Shown here: positions 11,098 through 22,320 of the stretch, piece after piece
Layout: the number at the start of each line of letters is the position of its first letter
Position numbering within the stretch: the first letter of the stretch is position 1
Source of the DNA: Gliomastix tumulicola
Lineage: Eukaryota; Ascomycota; Sordariomycetes; Hypocreales; Bionectriaceae
Direction: 5' to 3'
DNA: 64,000 bases
Assembly: GCA_001599755.1 (NCBI GenBank)
Contig: BCHX01000008.1
Span: 1,240,001-1,304,000 of the forward strand
Notes under the pieces: model-generated
What the model was told of the DNA's origin: nothing
What the model saw: the letters and a program-made list of their open reading frames with translations, nothing else
Database searches by the model: none
Made by a program: the position numbers and the translations under genes

Positions 11098-12417
11098 GGT
11101 GACGAGCTTGAGTATAGATTGGTGTTGTACTGCCTGGGAGGAAAGAAAGAGATCAGACTAAGAGGGCGGTATGTGGGATGAGATAACAGGATCGTATATG
11201 TTCTGCACAACCAACACCACGAGACAAAGACGGCCGCAATCCCCTTATTATATATACCACCTCACCAGCGCCAGAACCATTTCTCGGTCCCGGCGATAAC
11301 GCACTTCATCCCAACTTCCCAGCCCGACGGTGCGGCTGAAAGGGCGGTGGGCTACGACGCCACCTCAGACATTATCGATCACTACTTCCCGGCGGCTGGG
11401 CTTTCTTCGCAGATAGCGCGCATCCTCGTGGGCTCCCCCGGTTCCGGACCATCGACGCCATAACGTGGTGAGCCAAGCCCAAGTTCTAGGGCTCGTCGGC
11501 ATGTGGGCTTTGGTGAGCATTGAGCAAGGGGGGACTCCCCTGTGCAGGGCTGAAAGGGGGGGGGGGAATCGGCCAAGCAGCATCCACCCTGTGCGCCCAG
11601 ACCCATGACAGGTCGGTGGCTAGCGATCTAGCTTATTATTAGAGAAGCAGTCCGGCGGAGGTGAAATTGGCACTAATCTGGGCTGGAGCGGCCTGGTCGA
11701 TGGTCGAGTTCCCCCTTTTCGCCCAGATCAGCCCTGCCCTGGTGGAGCGGCCTGGGTAGGCCTAGGTAGAATGCCCTCCTTCGGAGATGACGGGGCGTCG
11801 GGCGGGAAGAGATGAGATTAGACGAGTAGCCCGAAGCATCGGTCTTGCTCTTTTTCCGTCAGAGCGACGGCGGTCCTTCTGGCCCTCGTTGTAGGCTGAT
11901 TTGAGTCATGGAGGCCTCGCCTAACCAGAGGGTCCTGTCAGGTAATCGACAGGCTCATTGGCAGATATACGACGGAAATGGGGCAGACCTGCATGCACTT
12001 ACTTGATCACGGGAATGGTAGGGTCTTCCAGGCCCTGTGGCTCTGTAAGCAGGCGATGGCAGCAATCTTCCCTGAACGCGCGCTCACAGTGAGAAAATAC
12101 ACTAGATACCTTTCCGTATCAACCGTCGCAACCATTGGGATGCATGGACAACACAGAGATCATCTACGCCAATCATCGTTCGAATGCATACCCAGTGTCA
12201 AGAGAAATCGAATAATATTCTCCCGAATCAGTCTTATCCAGGCAGTCCTGGCCCTTCACCACATGACCCAGTCTATCTAATCATACAAACGTTGCAAGGG
12301 TTCGCGTAAACACATGCTGACATGACCCAGAACCAGTCCAGTCCAGTCCAGTCCAGTTCATTAGTCGAGGCCTGCTCTCCCTCTCTCTCTCTCTCTCTCA
12401 AGAGACATCAGCACTCT
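11098..12417. other. intergenic stretch without a supported gene
   Basis: This holds the promoter of the GPI-protein gene at its left end. A run of G near 11558-11567, (CCAGT)n-like repeats at 12335-12357 and a CT microsatellite at 12375-12399 are visible. Small frames show no domain or coding bias. Confidence 0.6.
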
Positions 12418-13054
12418 CTAAGCACCGACAAAGCCGCAGCCCGTCTTCCCATCGGCGTTGGCAACCAGCACAGCCGAGCAAGCCGCGGCGTCGCTTCCCA
12501 CGCGCCCAGCGCAGCACCCGCTCGCGCAGTCCGCATCCGACAGGCAAGGACCGGTGATGAACTGCAGCCCGTTGCCAGTGCCGACGTTGGCGCCGCCGGC
12601 CACGTCGTTGTTGTTGCCGCCAGCGTTGTTGTTGTTGTTGTTGTTGTTGTTGCCGCCGTTGTTGACACCGCCGTTGTTGCCCTGCTGCTGGTCGTCAGGC
12701 TGGCTCTGGCCGGCACCGCCGAAGCCGCAGCCCTGCTTGCCCTGGGCAAAGGACACGGCCGGGCCGGAGCAGACGGCCTCGCCCGAGGCCAGGCCGGCGC
12801 AGCAGCCGCTTGCGCAGTCGGCGTCGGAGACGCAGCCGCCGGTGATGAACTGGAGGCCCTGGCCGTTGCCGACGTTGTTGGCGCCGTTGGGGTCCGGGGA
12901 GAGCTGGGGCGAGGGAGCAGCGAGGGCCATGACGGCGACTAGATAGGAGGAGGGGTCAGATTCATGTTCTTGTGCAGCCGTGACAGGAAGCAGTGTGTGT
13001 GTGTGTGTGTGTGTGTAGTAACTTACAGACGAGGGTGGCAGCGAAGTTGACCAT
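12418..13054 (-). CDS. small secreted cysteine-rich protein, BAS2-like, with duplicated domain
   Basis: A 28-nt first exon (13054-13027, MVNFAATLV) is spliced across an 88-nt intron to exon 2 (12938-12418), giving 182 residues. The splice completes a clear signal peptide ending near ALAAPSPQ. Two copies of one module follow: QFITGGCVSDADCASGCC...CGFGG and QFITGPCLSDADCASGCC...CGFVG, each with six cysteines. They are joined by an Asn/Gly-rich linker with a run of nine Asn. The module resembles the biotrophy-associated secreted protein 2 family of Magnaporthe and relatives, which from memory usually has one module. Its role is probably extracellular and may concern host contact; this is inferred from the family only. 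An alternative unspliced start at MALAAPS would lack the signal peptide. Confidence 0.85.
12993..13016. repeat. (GT)n microsatellite inside an intron
   Basis: About 12 GT units inside the first intron of the BAS2-like gene, just inside its 5' splice site as read on the minus strand. Confidence 0.9.
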
Positions 13055-13408
13055 TTTGACGGTTTGAAAGGGTGATTAAGATCGTAAGAGGATGAAGGAT
13101 GGTGAGTATTAAAAGTCTTGATCGGAAGAGACAGAAGAGAATGCGACCGGCGCAGGCGAAGAGAAAGATGAGCGTTGCTGGTGAAGATGGGAAGACTGGC
13201 TTGTGTTTGGATGCTTCTACAACCTCAGACCTGATGAGGCCATCCCGCCCTCTATATACTCGGCCACGCCCAAAGGATGAGCCGCCGTCATTGGGTTAGG
13301 GTTCCCGGATCGTGGATGTCTTGCCACAGCCGTGTTTGAAAATACGAAGGGGCATAGCGCGAGCCGCGGCCGCCGCATGTCACGTAACATGTCATCTCGT
13401 CTTCTGCC

Positions 13409-13440
<32 letters not shown>

Positions 13441-15020
13441 TCGTGCGCGCGTGTGTGTGGAGGGGCGGGCGGGAATATGGCCTGAGTGTGAGGGCGGCGC
13501 ATGAAGCTGATCGGCCTCGTCCGTGCGGGAAAGGGAGACGTCTCACGGGGTTTGAGGTCTGAGGCAGGCCGTTTTCCCCTCCCATCCTGAGACAAGCAGA
13601 CTGACTAACCAGAGGCCGTGGAGGGCTTCCCAGAAGGATCGTCCCATGTGCTGGGCGGCTGCACGACATGAGATGGAGAGGCGAGGAGGAGAGACAAGGG
13701 CGAAGGGGTTCCACTTGAGACGGGGTGCAGGCCAGGGCATCGGGGATATTCAAATTCGGAGTTTTGGACAGAATAAGAGGCGCATAATTATCGCCACAAG
13801 TGCATGATGTTCTGGAGGTCCTGTAAAGAACTCCGGATCGTGACGAGAGTAGACAAGAGCAGCTACACACAAAGCATAGTATCATACGAATAATCATGCC
13901 CTCTATTTTTCTTCTTCATTTTTTGGCCTCTTTTGCCTTCCCTATCCTCCCCTTAGAGCCGGTCGCTGCCCTCAACCAACACCACTGTGCCTCTTTTTCT
14001 GTTCCCCCTCACTGAGACAGGGGTCGGGCCCAGGTTTCTGAATGCTGATGGTGATCCCCCTTTGTTTGACCAAACGTCTGTCCCTGTCTCATCGACACCG
14101 TTTGAATCATGCAGTCTCGCCTGGGAACATGAACAAAACAAGCTGAGGAATCATTGATTATAACGGGGGGATGCTATCGATACCCGACAGACCTGAGTCT
14201 CTACGCGCACATCCAGCACAAGTAACGACTGGTGGCATCCATCTTAGGGAACATGTCAGTTGGGGGCGATCTTGGCTGCAGGGGTCCAGCCCGAACCTGT
14301 CAAAAAACTGCCAGGAACGCAATCCCTCGCCGCTCGGCAGCATCGTCACGCGGCATCAGACTCGTCTCATTCGCATCCTATTACTGAATTTTTCTCTTTC
14401 TACTTAGAGGGTAGCGCATGAAGAGGAGAGAGAAGAAGACAGTCATAAAAAGCTAGGTACAGAATTTTTGGCTGTGCCGCGGTAGTGTATTTCCAGCCCT
14501 GAGGCAGATCGCGTTTGATCTCTGCTGGACTGTCTGAGACCCCTGTTTTGCCCTGTCCCCAAACGCCTGGGAGAAGAAGAGGAGGAAAAGGGAAAAAATA
14601 GCTGAATCGTTTCCCCACTGCCGATTGAGATCCTGCTTGGCTTTTCTTCCCCCAGGGTAATTTATTCTCATGCATGTGGCTGACGGACCTTCAGTTACCC
14701 GACCGACCGGATGGGTGCTCGCAGAGGATGACGCCCGGGGTTAGGATCACAATGGCCTGAATCTGCGAACCGCTGCCCTTATTCGAGACTCCCCCGGCCG
14801 GCGACCCCGGCGCCTAGTCTTACAGCTCTCTCTTTTGTGTGTGTGTGTTTCGGGCGCCGATGGCCGTTGCCAGGACGCGCTCTCGGACTGCGAATGAGCG
14901 AAGGCCAAGCCAGGTTTTGCCTCGGCGTCCACACACACGGACTTGCATGGCACGTCTGTCTCTACCACGTTGCATGATAGGCGCCCGGATAGTACGATTG
15001 CCGCCTCCCCCAAGCTTTTC
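13055..15020. other. intergenic stretch without a supported gene
   Basis: This holds the upstream region of the BAS2-like gene and the 3' side of DRE2. A CTG repeat lies at 13404-13438. A 226-codon minus-strand frame (13217-13897) is serine/proline-rich, spans that repeat and looks like chance. Confidence 0.6.
13404..13438. repeat. (CTG)n microsatellite
   Basis: About 11 CTG/CCG units in non-coding DNA. Confidence 0.9.
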
Positions 15021-15959
15021 TCAAAATTGAGGGGCAAAGTCCGGGATCTCGACCTTGTCGCCGACCTTGAACGGCGGGAGGCCAATGTAAGGGCAGTCGG
15101 CGCACCGGAAGGCGTCGCCCAGGCTGCAGCTGTTGCACGAGCCCACCTGGCCCTTGACGGTGAAGTCGAGCTCGAGGTCGTTGAGGTCACTGGTCGTGAG
15201 CTTCATGGCCTGGAGGTCGGTGTCCGCCTTGGCCCGGCGCTCCGCGTCCTCGGCCTCGATCTTGGCGGCCAGGCCGCACGTGCAGTCCTTGCAGGCTCGT
15301 CGTCGCTTGCCGGCCTTGGGCTGGCACTCGGGGGCTACACGGGGGAAGAAGGTTATGTCAGTATTTTTCTTTCTCGTCTCGCGGTTGGGTTGGGCAGTGC
15401 TGGACTCACGGATCTGAATGGGCCGGTCCAGGTCGGCCTGCGTCATCAGACCGTCCTCGTCAATCAACTCCTCCCCATCCTCAAAGTCGTCGTCCAGATT
15501 GATCTGCACAACGGGCGCTGTCACAGGCACCACGGGCGCTGCAGCCTTCTTCCGCCCGCCCAGCCGGATCTGCACAACCTCCTCCTCCGCCTTCTCGAAC
15601 CGCCCATCCTTCCTCAGCACGAGCCCCGCGAGCGTGGGCTCCGCCGTCGGCAGCGGGCCATCCTGCGCCTCGAGCACAGCGCCCGTCTTCATCGCGGCGA
15701 ACAGCACGTCGTACACCTTGCGCGTGAGCCACCGCTCGGCCTCGACGCGTCGGGTGCCGTCCGCATCGGTGAGCACCACGACAGCGTCGTACGTGGCAGG
15801 CGGGAGGCGCGCGGCGCCGGCGGAGAGACGGTCGAGCATGTGCAGGTCCGAGGAGGAGCGGTCAAAGGTCGCGTAGACGGCCTTGAGGGCGTCTTCGTGG
15901 CCTGCGAGGGAGGCAGGCGCCAGGAGGAGGGTGCGGGGTTGGGGTTCGGGGCCCGGCAT
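15021..15959 (-). CDS. DRE2: Fe-S cluster assembly protein Dre2 (anamorsin/CIAPIN1)
   Basis: Exon 1 is 15959-15410 and exon 2 is 15334-15021, giving 287 residues. The 75-nt intron is a multiple of three and can be read through, but splicing restores the conserved junction [17 protein letters not shown], so the spliced form is preferred. The N-terminal part is the methyltransferase-like domain of this family. A short linker leads to the C-terminal CIAPIN1 domain with two cysteine clusters: [18 protein letters not shown] (Fe-S site A) and [19 protein letters not shown] (site B, twin CX2C). Dre2 receives electrons from the diflavin reductase Tah18 and passes them to the cytosolic Fe-S assembly machinery. 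It is expected in the cytosol and mitochondrial intermembrane space. All cluster cysteines are present. Confidence 0.97.
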   Translation of the reverse strand: MPGPEPQPRTLLLAPASLAGHEDALKAVYATFDRSSSDLHMLDRLSAGAARLPPATYDAVVVLTDADGTRRVEAERWLTRKVYDVLFAAMKTGAVLEAQDGPLPTAEPTLAGLVLRKDGRFEKAEEEVVQIRLGGRKKAAAPVVPVTAPVVQINLDDDFEDGEELIDEDGLMTQADLDRPIQIRESSTAQPNRETRKKNTDITFFPRVAPECQPKAGKRRRACKDCTCGLAAKIEAEDAERRAKADTDLQAMKLTTSDLNDLELDFTVKGQVGSCNSCSLGDAFRCADCPYIGLPPFKVGDKVEIPDFAPQF

Positions 15960-17321
15960 GATTGCAGGTTATTGGTTATGAATCTCGTTTCTTCGGGTAA
16001 TTCGTTTTTGCTCGCGAGGTCAAGGGCGTGTTTCGGATGGATCTAGGTCGCGGGGGAAAGGTGTGCTGCGTGGTTGAGTGCGAAGGTAGTCGAGAGGTTG
16101 GGCGTCGAGGGCTGGAATCTGGGGGGAGGGGCAATATTTGTCCTACCCTTTGCCGCTCGTCGGAATCTCGAACTTTTTTTGGCACTTTTTTTCGGGGGTG
16201 ACCGACAGAAGGCCTGTTCTGGACTGTGCATTTCTAAGCCATCTCCAAGCGTCGCCGAGATCGGGGGCGCACGTGACACTGCGAGTATCTTATCTACGAT
16301 AAGGTCGATAAGCCGCTTGACCTCTAATCCCCAATCCATCACGCTCATGAACCTGAGACGGAGATATTCTTCCCTTGGGTACTCTCGGATGTTGCAAAGA
16401 GTGATTGTTGAGGCACGGAGTGGCATTGCACCGGGTCTGGTCAGAATTACTAATAGAACTGAAGGGAGAAGCCCGGGTTAGTGTGCCCAAGCAAAATTCT
16501 TCTTGGCGGAAGCGGCTCCTCGCTGGCGGACAAATCCTGTGTTGATGAATATTAACACAGTGCACTTTGCACCAGATTCGATGAGAACCAACAACGGCCT
16601 TGCGTACGGCAAAACAGAGATACCGCTGTTACCTCACAAGTTCCGGTCGCATTCGGAAAGACGTTAATTTATAATCCAAACCAACCCCGTCGTCGATGCT
16701 AAAAGTCGGCCGAACTTGCAAAACCCTTGATCGTGGTGATCAGCTGCAGGGTAAGCCACGAGTAAGCCACAGGCGCCCAGCAGATCAGGGCAGAGTCACC
16801 GTAAAGCCAACTGAACTCTCCAAACGGGGCCAGAGCTGACATCGCATCATTCCCATTGGTTGGTCTCTTCCTCCGAGACCTATTTTCCGAGACACGGGAG
16901 AGATGCGAACGTTGGTCCGACTTGGTGGGCCTGCACAAGAGCGCTATTCCCGTTTGGATTTGTTTAATAATCGCAGGCAGTTTGGACGGCGTAATACGAT
17001 GACAACGACGAGGATAGCATCATAATGATGGGAAAATGAGAGAGTGAGACGCGACGTAGGGTGAGGCATAGAGCTTGGCGGCTGGGAGACGACGAGCGTG
17101 AAAGTAAGTTCGATTAGTATAAAGGGTGAGCAGGTCTCCCATCGTCCTGTCATGCATTCATTCATCATCAAGATCACCATCATCAGTGAGAGAAGCTCGA
17201 GACATATTTTCCCAGACGCCTCTACTGCCTAGATTGATTGTTCAATCTGCATCGCACCCACGTTCAAAAGACATCTACGAGCATACCAGAAACCTCATCC
17301 TCACCTATCACCACCCTCATC
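15960..17321. promoter_or_regulatory. divergent intergenic region between DRE2 and RidA gene
   Basis: The 1.36-kb region separates two genes transcribed away from each other and must hold both promoters. It contains an E-box type palindrome CACGTGAC at about 16270-16277. Shortly after, a cluster of GATA-type sites reads CTTATCTACGATAAGG then TCGATAAG (about 16288-16312). GATA factors include fungal nitrogen and iron regulators, but no regulator can be assigned from these motifs. No gene is supported inside. Confidence 0.4.
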
Positions 17322-17796
17322 ATGTCCAGCCTCAAGTACTTCGACTACCCCGGCAAGGGCGAGTGGCTCCGTGACAACTTCGGATACAGCCAGGCTGTCC
17401 GTGTCGGCGACCGCATCGAAGCCTCCGGTCAAGGTGAGCTCGCAAGCGTGCGCACGCTCAGCATGAACAGCACCAACTAACAGACGACCCCATCTAGGCG
17501 GCTGGGACCCCACGACCAACAGGTTCGACTTCCCCCAGGACATCGCCACCGAGATCGCCCAGGCCTTCGCCAACGTCGAGCTCACCCTCAAGAACGCCGG
17601 CGGCAAGGGCTGGTCGCAGGTCTACCGCATCAACTCGTACCACACCGAGCTGTCGGACGAGGTGACGGCTGCCATGACGGAGAACTTCCGCAAGCACATG
17701 CCCGACCACCGGCCCATCTGGACCGAGATTGGCGTCAAGCAGCTGGGCGCGCCCGGGATGAGGGTCGAGGTTGAGGTCGTCGCTTATGACCCTTGA
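17322..17796 (+). CDS. RidA/YjgF/UK114-family protein (2-iminoacid deaminase-like)
   Basis: Exon 1 is 17322-17433 and exon 2 is 17498-17796; the 64-nt intron has a CTAAC branch site near 17477. The product is 136 residues, the usual size for the family. The start MSSLKYFDYPGKGEWLRDN is followed by RIEASGQGGWDP across the splice, the conserved SGQ core. The second half carries the family pattern of small strands and helices (AFANVELTLKNAGGKGWSQV, RPIWTEIGVKQLGAPGMRVEVE). Members form trimers and hydrolyse reactive enamine/imine intermediates of PLP enzymes, or act in translation-related roles. The classic active-site Arg near the C-terminus may correspond to the one in GMRVEVEVVAYD. It is divergent from DRE2. 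Confidence 0.92.
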
Positions 17797-18450
17797 AGAA
17801 GGCCTGCTGGCGTGTCATAGGAGCGAGGGGACTAGACATGATGCCTAAGCATGGGTGATTGTCGTCAATCTTCCCACTATTGTGCGGTCGGTTGGTGTTG
17901 GAAGTAGGGGCCTGGTGGAAGGGCGATGTGAGGTGAAGCTTGGAACGGAGATCCCTGCCAGGCAATTCGAGTCAAAGGTGGGCCTCTGAGAGAGACAGAA
18001 AGAACCGGATCAGAATTGAGACAAGCATGAAGGGATGGCGAAAATGGAGGTCAGAATACGAAGAATATATATTGAGATGAAGAAAATAGTGGTATTGAGA
18101 GTAAATAAACTACGGTATCGACCTCTAAGTGAAACTTGCCTATATATAACGTTCGATAGGTGACGCATGCTCTTTGTTGGATTGTCGTATTTTTGTCTCC
18201 TTGAACATCCAGTGCCTCCTGCTTACTCATCATGGGCATTCTGCCAGCGTCATGGGATTGACGCTATCAGCCAATTACAGCGTACCTCGTACCCACTTAT
18301 TTCTCTCTGACTGGGCATGTTGGGAAAAAAAGTCACCTGCACTTTTGCGACGCGCTTCCTCCATCAACGCCCGATCACCACGCCTTTACCTTGCGACGCC
18401 GTGCGCACACCTCCTAGTCTGCTGTCACTTCACCTCGACAACAGCTGGAA
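17797..18450. other. intergenic stretch
   Basis: 3' flank of the RidA gene and promoter of the nucleotidyltransferase gene. No further feature seen. Confidence 0.6.
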
Positions 18451-20818
18451 ATGACTGGGTCCCGGCGCGGTAGAGGAGGAGGCCCGCGAGGTGGCAGGTC
18501 TCCTCCTCGCTACCGCCGTCGCTCGCCTCCCCGACGAACGTACTCCCCGCCCCGTCAATCTCCCGACCGAAGTCACGACCCTTATCAGGCCGATACCTGG
18601 AGACCTTCAAGAGACGGCTATTCCCCCGATCGATACCGCTTCCGCGGTCGAAGTCGCAGCAGAAGCCCGCCCGGCCGTTCGAATACGTACCGACCCCAGC
18701 CACCACAGAGCGACTTTACCTTTCGCGTGGAGAGGCCTCGTGGGATAGCTACGGAATACTACCCACCGCCACCTCGTCCTCAGCAATCCCAGAACCACTC
18801 CGCACCGCGCGACAACATTCGTCGCGAAAATAGACCTGGCCGTGGCCGAGGTGTGAGACGCTGGCAGCCTCCCCCTCACCTTTCCGAGCGCGCTCTGCTG
18901 TCAAACTCAATCACAAACGCTCCGGTGGAGCAGCTGTACGAGACAAACGGCGCCGCCAAGTTCCGCGATCTCGACCAACTATCCGTGGATGCTGAGGATC
19001 CCGCCGAGGCCTCGTCGCAGTCATCGCAGGACGACACCGACGGTCCCTCCAAGAAACGCGCGAAGACGGCTGCCACCGACACTGACGACTCGGGTAACGC
19101 GGCGCCTAAGTGGTCCAACCCCGATCCGTACACTGCTCTGCCGTGCCCAGACGACACGACGGGGAAGAAGAGAGACGTCGTAGCATTGATTCGCAAGGCC
19201 AGGGTGGAGGCTGGCAACGATAGCAGCGTGCCCACCGACGCCCCCGATTTCATCGCGTTCGACGACAGCAGCGACGAGGACGACGGCAAGTCCAGCCATC
19301 TGAATCGATCTTCACCAGCCATCGAGCCGCCACCCCAGCCGCCTCTGCCCAAAGGCCCGCCGCCATCGCTTCCGCCGCCGCCGCCTGCTATATTCCCACC
19401 TCTTCCTCCGGGTCTGCCGCCTTCATCTCTTGCTCCCCCTCCATCCTCTCTCCCTCCACCCCCTCCCATCGCAGAACTTCCTCCACGGCCCCCACCTCAG
19501 GACCCTTCAGGCCCTCTGGGTTCCCGCAAGCGCACACACGACGACGAGATCAAGTATCCCGACTACGGTCAGCTCAAGAAGGTCAACATGAGGCCCCGCA
19601 ACGGAGAGACGACCTACGACTGGAAGCCCAAGGAGAGCGAAGAGCCCCGCCCCTGGCTCGACTGCGAACCCTCCGGTCCAAATGTGGCGTTTCGGTAAGT
19701 TGACTGCACCCTCGCCTGGGAGGCAGCTCGTCGCTGACAATCGCAGACTTCATCAGGAAGTTATGGACTTTTGGCACCTGGTCCGTCCTCGTGACTTTGA
19801 GCAGAGGATCAGAGACAACCTCATCGAGAGTCTTCAGAAAGCCATGAGACGTGACGGCAAGACCTTCAGTAGAGCCGAAGTTCACCCGTTCGGCTCCTTC
19901 AAGTCGGGCCTCTACCTGCCAACGGCGGACATGGATATTGTCATTTGCTCGGCCGGATTCATGCAGCGTAGACTGCCGACTCTCACTTCGAAGAGCACCT
20001 TGTATAAATTTCGATCGCTCCTGCAAGTCCAGGGACTGGCCAACGCCGACAGCATCGAAGTTATCGCGGGCGCGCGCATCCCCCTCGTCAAGTATGTCGA
20101 CAAACTGACTGGGCTCAAAGTCGATGTGTCATTTGAGAATCTCGGCGGCGTTGACGCCATCCACACGTTCCTCAAGTGGAAGCAGACGTACCCTGCTATG
20201 CCGATTCTCGTGACGGTCGTGAAGCACTTTTTGCTGATGCGCGGCCTCAACGAGCCGGTCAACGGTGGGATTGGCGGCTTCTCGGTCATTTGCCTTGTGG
20301 TGAGCATGCTTCAGCTCATGCCACAGGTACAAAGCCGAAGCATCGTCCCCGAGCACCACCTCGGGGAGATGCTGCTGGAATTCTTCAAGTTGTACGGCGA
20401 CACCTTCAACTACAAGACCAACGCCATCTCTTTGACACCTGCCGCTGGCAAGGTTGGATACATTCGCAAGGTGAGTGCACGCCCCCACAGTTGCCTTGTC
20501 CCGTATTGCTGACCATGCCTCACTGCTCAGAATGCCGTGACCTCCTTCACGTACAAGAACGTTGATCGCCTTTCCATCATCGATCCCAACAACCCGAGCA
20601 ACGACATCTCGGGGGGATCCGCGAACATGGCCGTGATCAAGGCCCAGTTCTGGTTTGCATATAAGCAGATGACGGAGCAGCTGAGGGCCTTGGGCGAGTC
20701 TGGCCGCCCTGGGTCTATCCTCGGTGAGATTCTGGCCGGCGACTACTCCTCCTTCCGCCAGCAGCGGACGTATCTGCGCCATGTCCACGAGAAATACCTC
20801 GGTCCAGTTTCAGATTGA
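18451..20818 (+). CDS. non-canonical poly(A) polymerase, Trf4/Cid14-like
   Basis: Exons are 18451-19694, 19747-20470 and 20531-20818, joined by introns of 52 and 60 nt; the product is 751 residues. The N-terminal 400 residues are disordered: an RG/RS-rich start (RRRSPPRRTYSPPR), an acidic serine-rich patch and a long polyproline region. The nucleotidyltransferase domain begins around residue 415 with the helix LHQEVMDFWHLVRPRDFEQR. Its active site reads GSFKSGLYLPTADMDIV at about 463-479 with the two catalytic Asp in DMD; the third is in GLKVDVSFEN. The PAP-associated domain follows (GGIGGFSVICLVVSML). Trf4-type enzymes add short A-tails to nuclear RNAs as part of TRAMP-like surveillance. The RS-like N-terminus fits a nuclear location. 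Catalytic residues are intact. Confidence 0.93.
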
Positions 20819-22320
20819 AGCGTTGATACGGGCAGACGCTTCGTTCTCTTCGAGACTGGCGTATGATGACATTTTGGTTCCCTCGCTTCCTTTTCTATCG
20901 CGTGGTTTCTTTCCCTTATACTGTTTGGCGTTTTAGACGGTATATAAGGGGTGACAACGATTATGATACCAGGATCGTTTCCAAGTCGCGGAGGCGACAT
21001 GCTCGGTGGTACTTTGAGTGATTGGAGTTGGGGCTTGTATACTACGCATCGGTGACGATGTCACTTGAGGTTCTTGGTCATGACGGAGGTATTGATACCA
21101 GATTTGTGGTCGTTTCCTTTTTTTTTCCTTTCTTTTTTTTTTCTTTACCTTTTTCTTTCCTTTTCTCCATACACCATCGGTTTCGTTCATGTCACTCACC
21201 TGAGCAGGGAGCGTCGATGACGCCTTGAACCGATCGATATAGTCGACAGATTCATACAACACACCGTTCTCCCGATTCCTGTGCCGCACGATTTCCGTTT
21301 TTCCTACTGATGACATAGCTCCGGATGGCAGGGGTCTTTCGGGAACCCGCGTCTACTACTTACTGACCAGTGTACAGACTTACGGACTGGGACTCTGAGC
21401 ATTTCTCTCCTCAGCACACATGCGTGGGCCGAGGAAGCGTGCATCGGGTCGTGATCTACCAGGGCATCTCTTGGCAGATCGTGGCCAGAGGGAGGAGAAA
21501 ACCAGCAGAGTGCCTCGTGCCTCGCCTGAACCTTTTCTCACTGCTGTGCTCGCTTCTTGCGGGGCTGCGGAGAGGATGGCTGATGTTGGTGCGCAGAGAC
21601 ACGTGTGTGTGTGTGTGTGTGTGTGGGTGTGGGAGTGTAGAGAAGATGAGACCGTGTCCATCGGCAGGGTTCATAGCGGGGGATATGGCGTCTGTCTCGG
21701 TGTATATTTACAAGGGGTGGCAGACATGCGCTTGCCGAGAGCTGGGTGTCGATCAGCCAAGCCATACCATTCAGCTGGGTATGATGTTGAGCCCGATGTG
21801 GGAAGATGCTATTATCACTGCCCCGTGTTCAGCGTGAACCCCGGTCTCTCTGGATGTCTCCTCTAATTGCTGACCTGGAAGGCCAGGGACACCCCCCGGA
21901 GACTTTTCGCAGAGTTGTAAGCGGCGCCAAAGCTTGTCGGCGACTTTTCTCCCCACGCCCACAAGGTCCTGTTCTAGCTCCCCATCCTCGCATACCACAC
22001 AGCTACGGATCTAGCCACGGCATTTCGATCGAGGAAACCGGATACCGGCACTGTTTCTTGCGTCTAAAGAGAACGAACTATCGTCTGTGATCTGCGCTCG
22101 TGGAGACGGGGAGTCTGCCTGGGTTGGACACTAAGGATGACAACTGTCTGGTGTGACGGCAGGGCTGACCTTTCGGTGTGATAAGTACTTGTGGTAAGCT
22201 GACTTCACAGGGAGTTGAAGAATGTAGCCGGTGGGTGCTTAAGTATGGCTCTGGCTGCTGGATGAAGGCTGTTTCTTGTCCATTTTCTACGTCGTGCTGG
22301 GATCGATCCTAACTGAGTAC
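20819..22320. other. intergenic stretch without a supported gene
   Basis: It contains a T-rich tract at about 21115-21170 and a GT microsatellite at 21603-21625. Frames of up to 155 codons cross the microsatellite and read as low complexity (VCVCVCG), so they are not called. The right end is the promoter of the P450 gene. Confidence 0.6.
21603..21625. repeat. (GT)n microsatellite
   Basis: About 11 GT units followed by GGGTGTGGG. Confidence 0.95.

Noticed and set aside
13217..13897. 226-codon minus-strand ORF
   Set aside because: It spans the CTG microsatellite, has no domain, no coding bias and no signal peptide with a sensible mature part.
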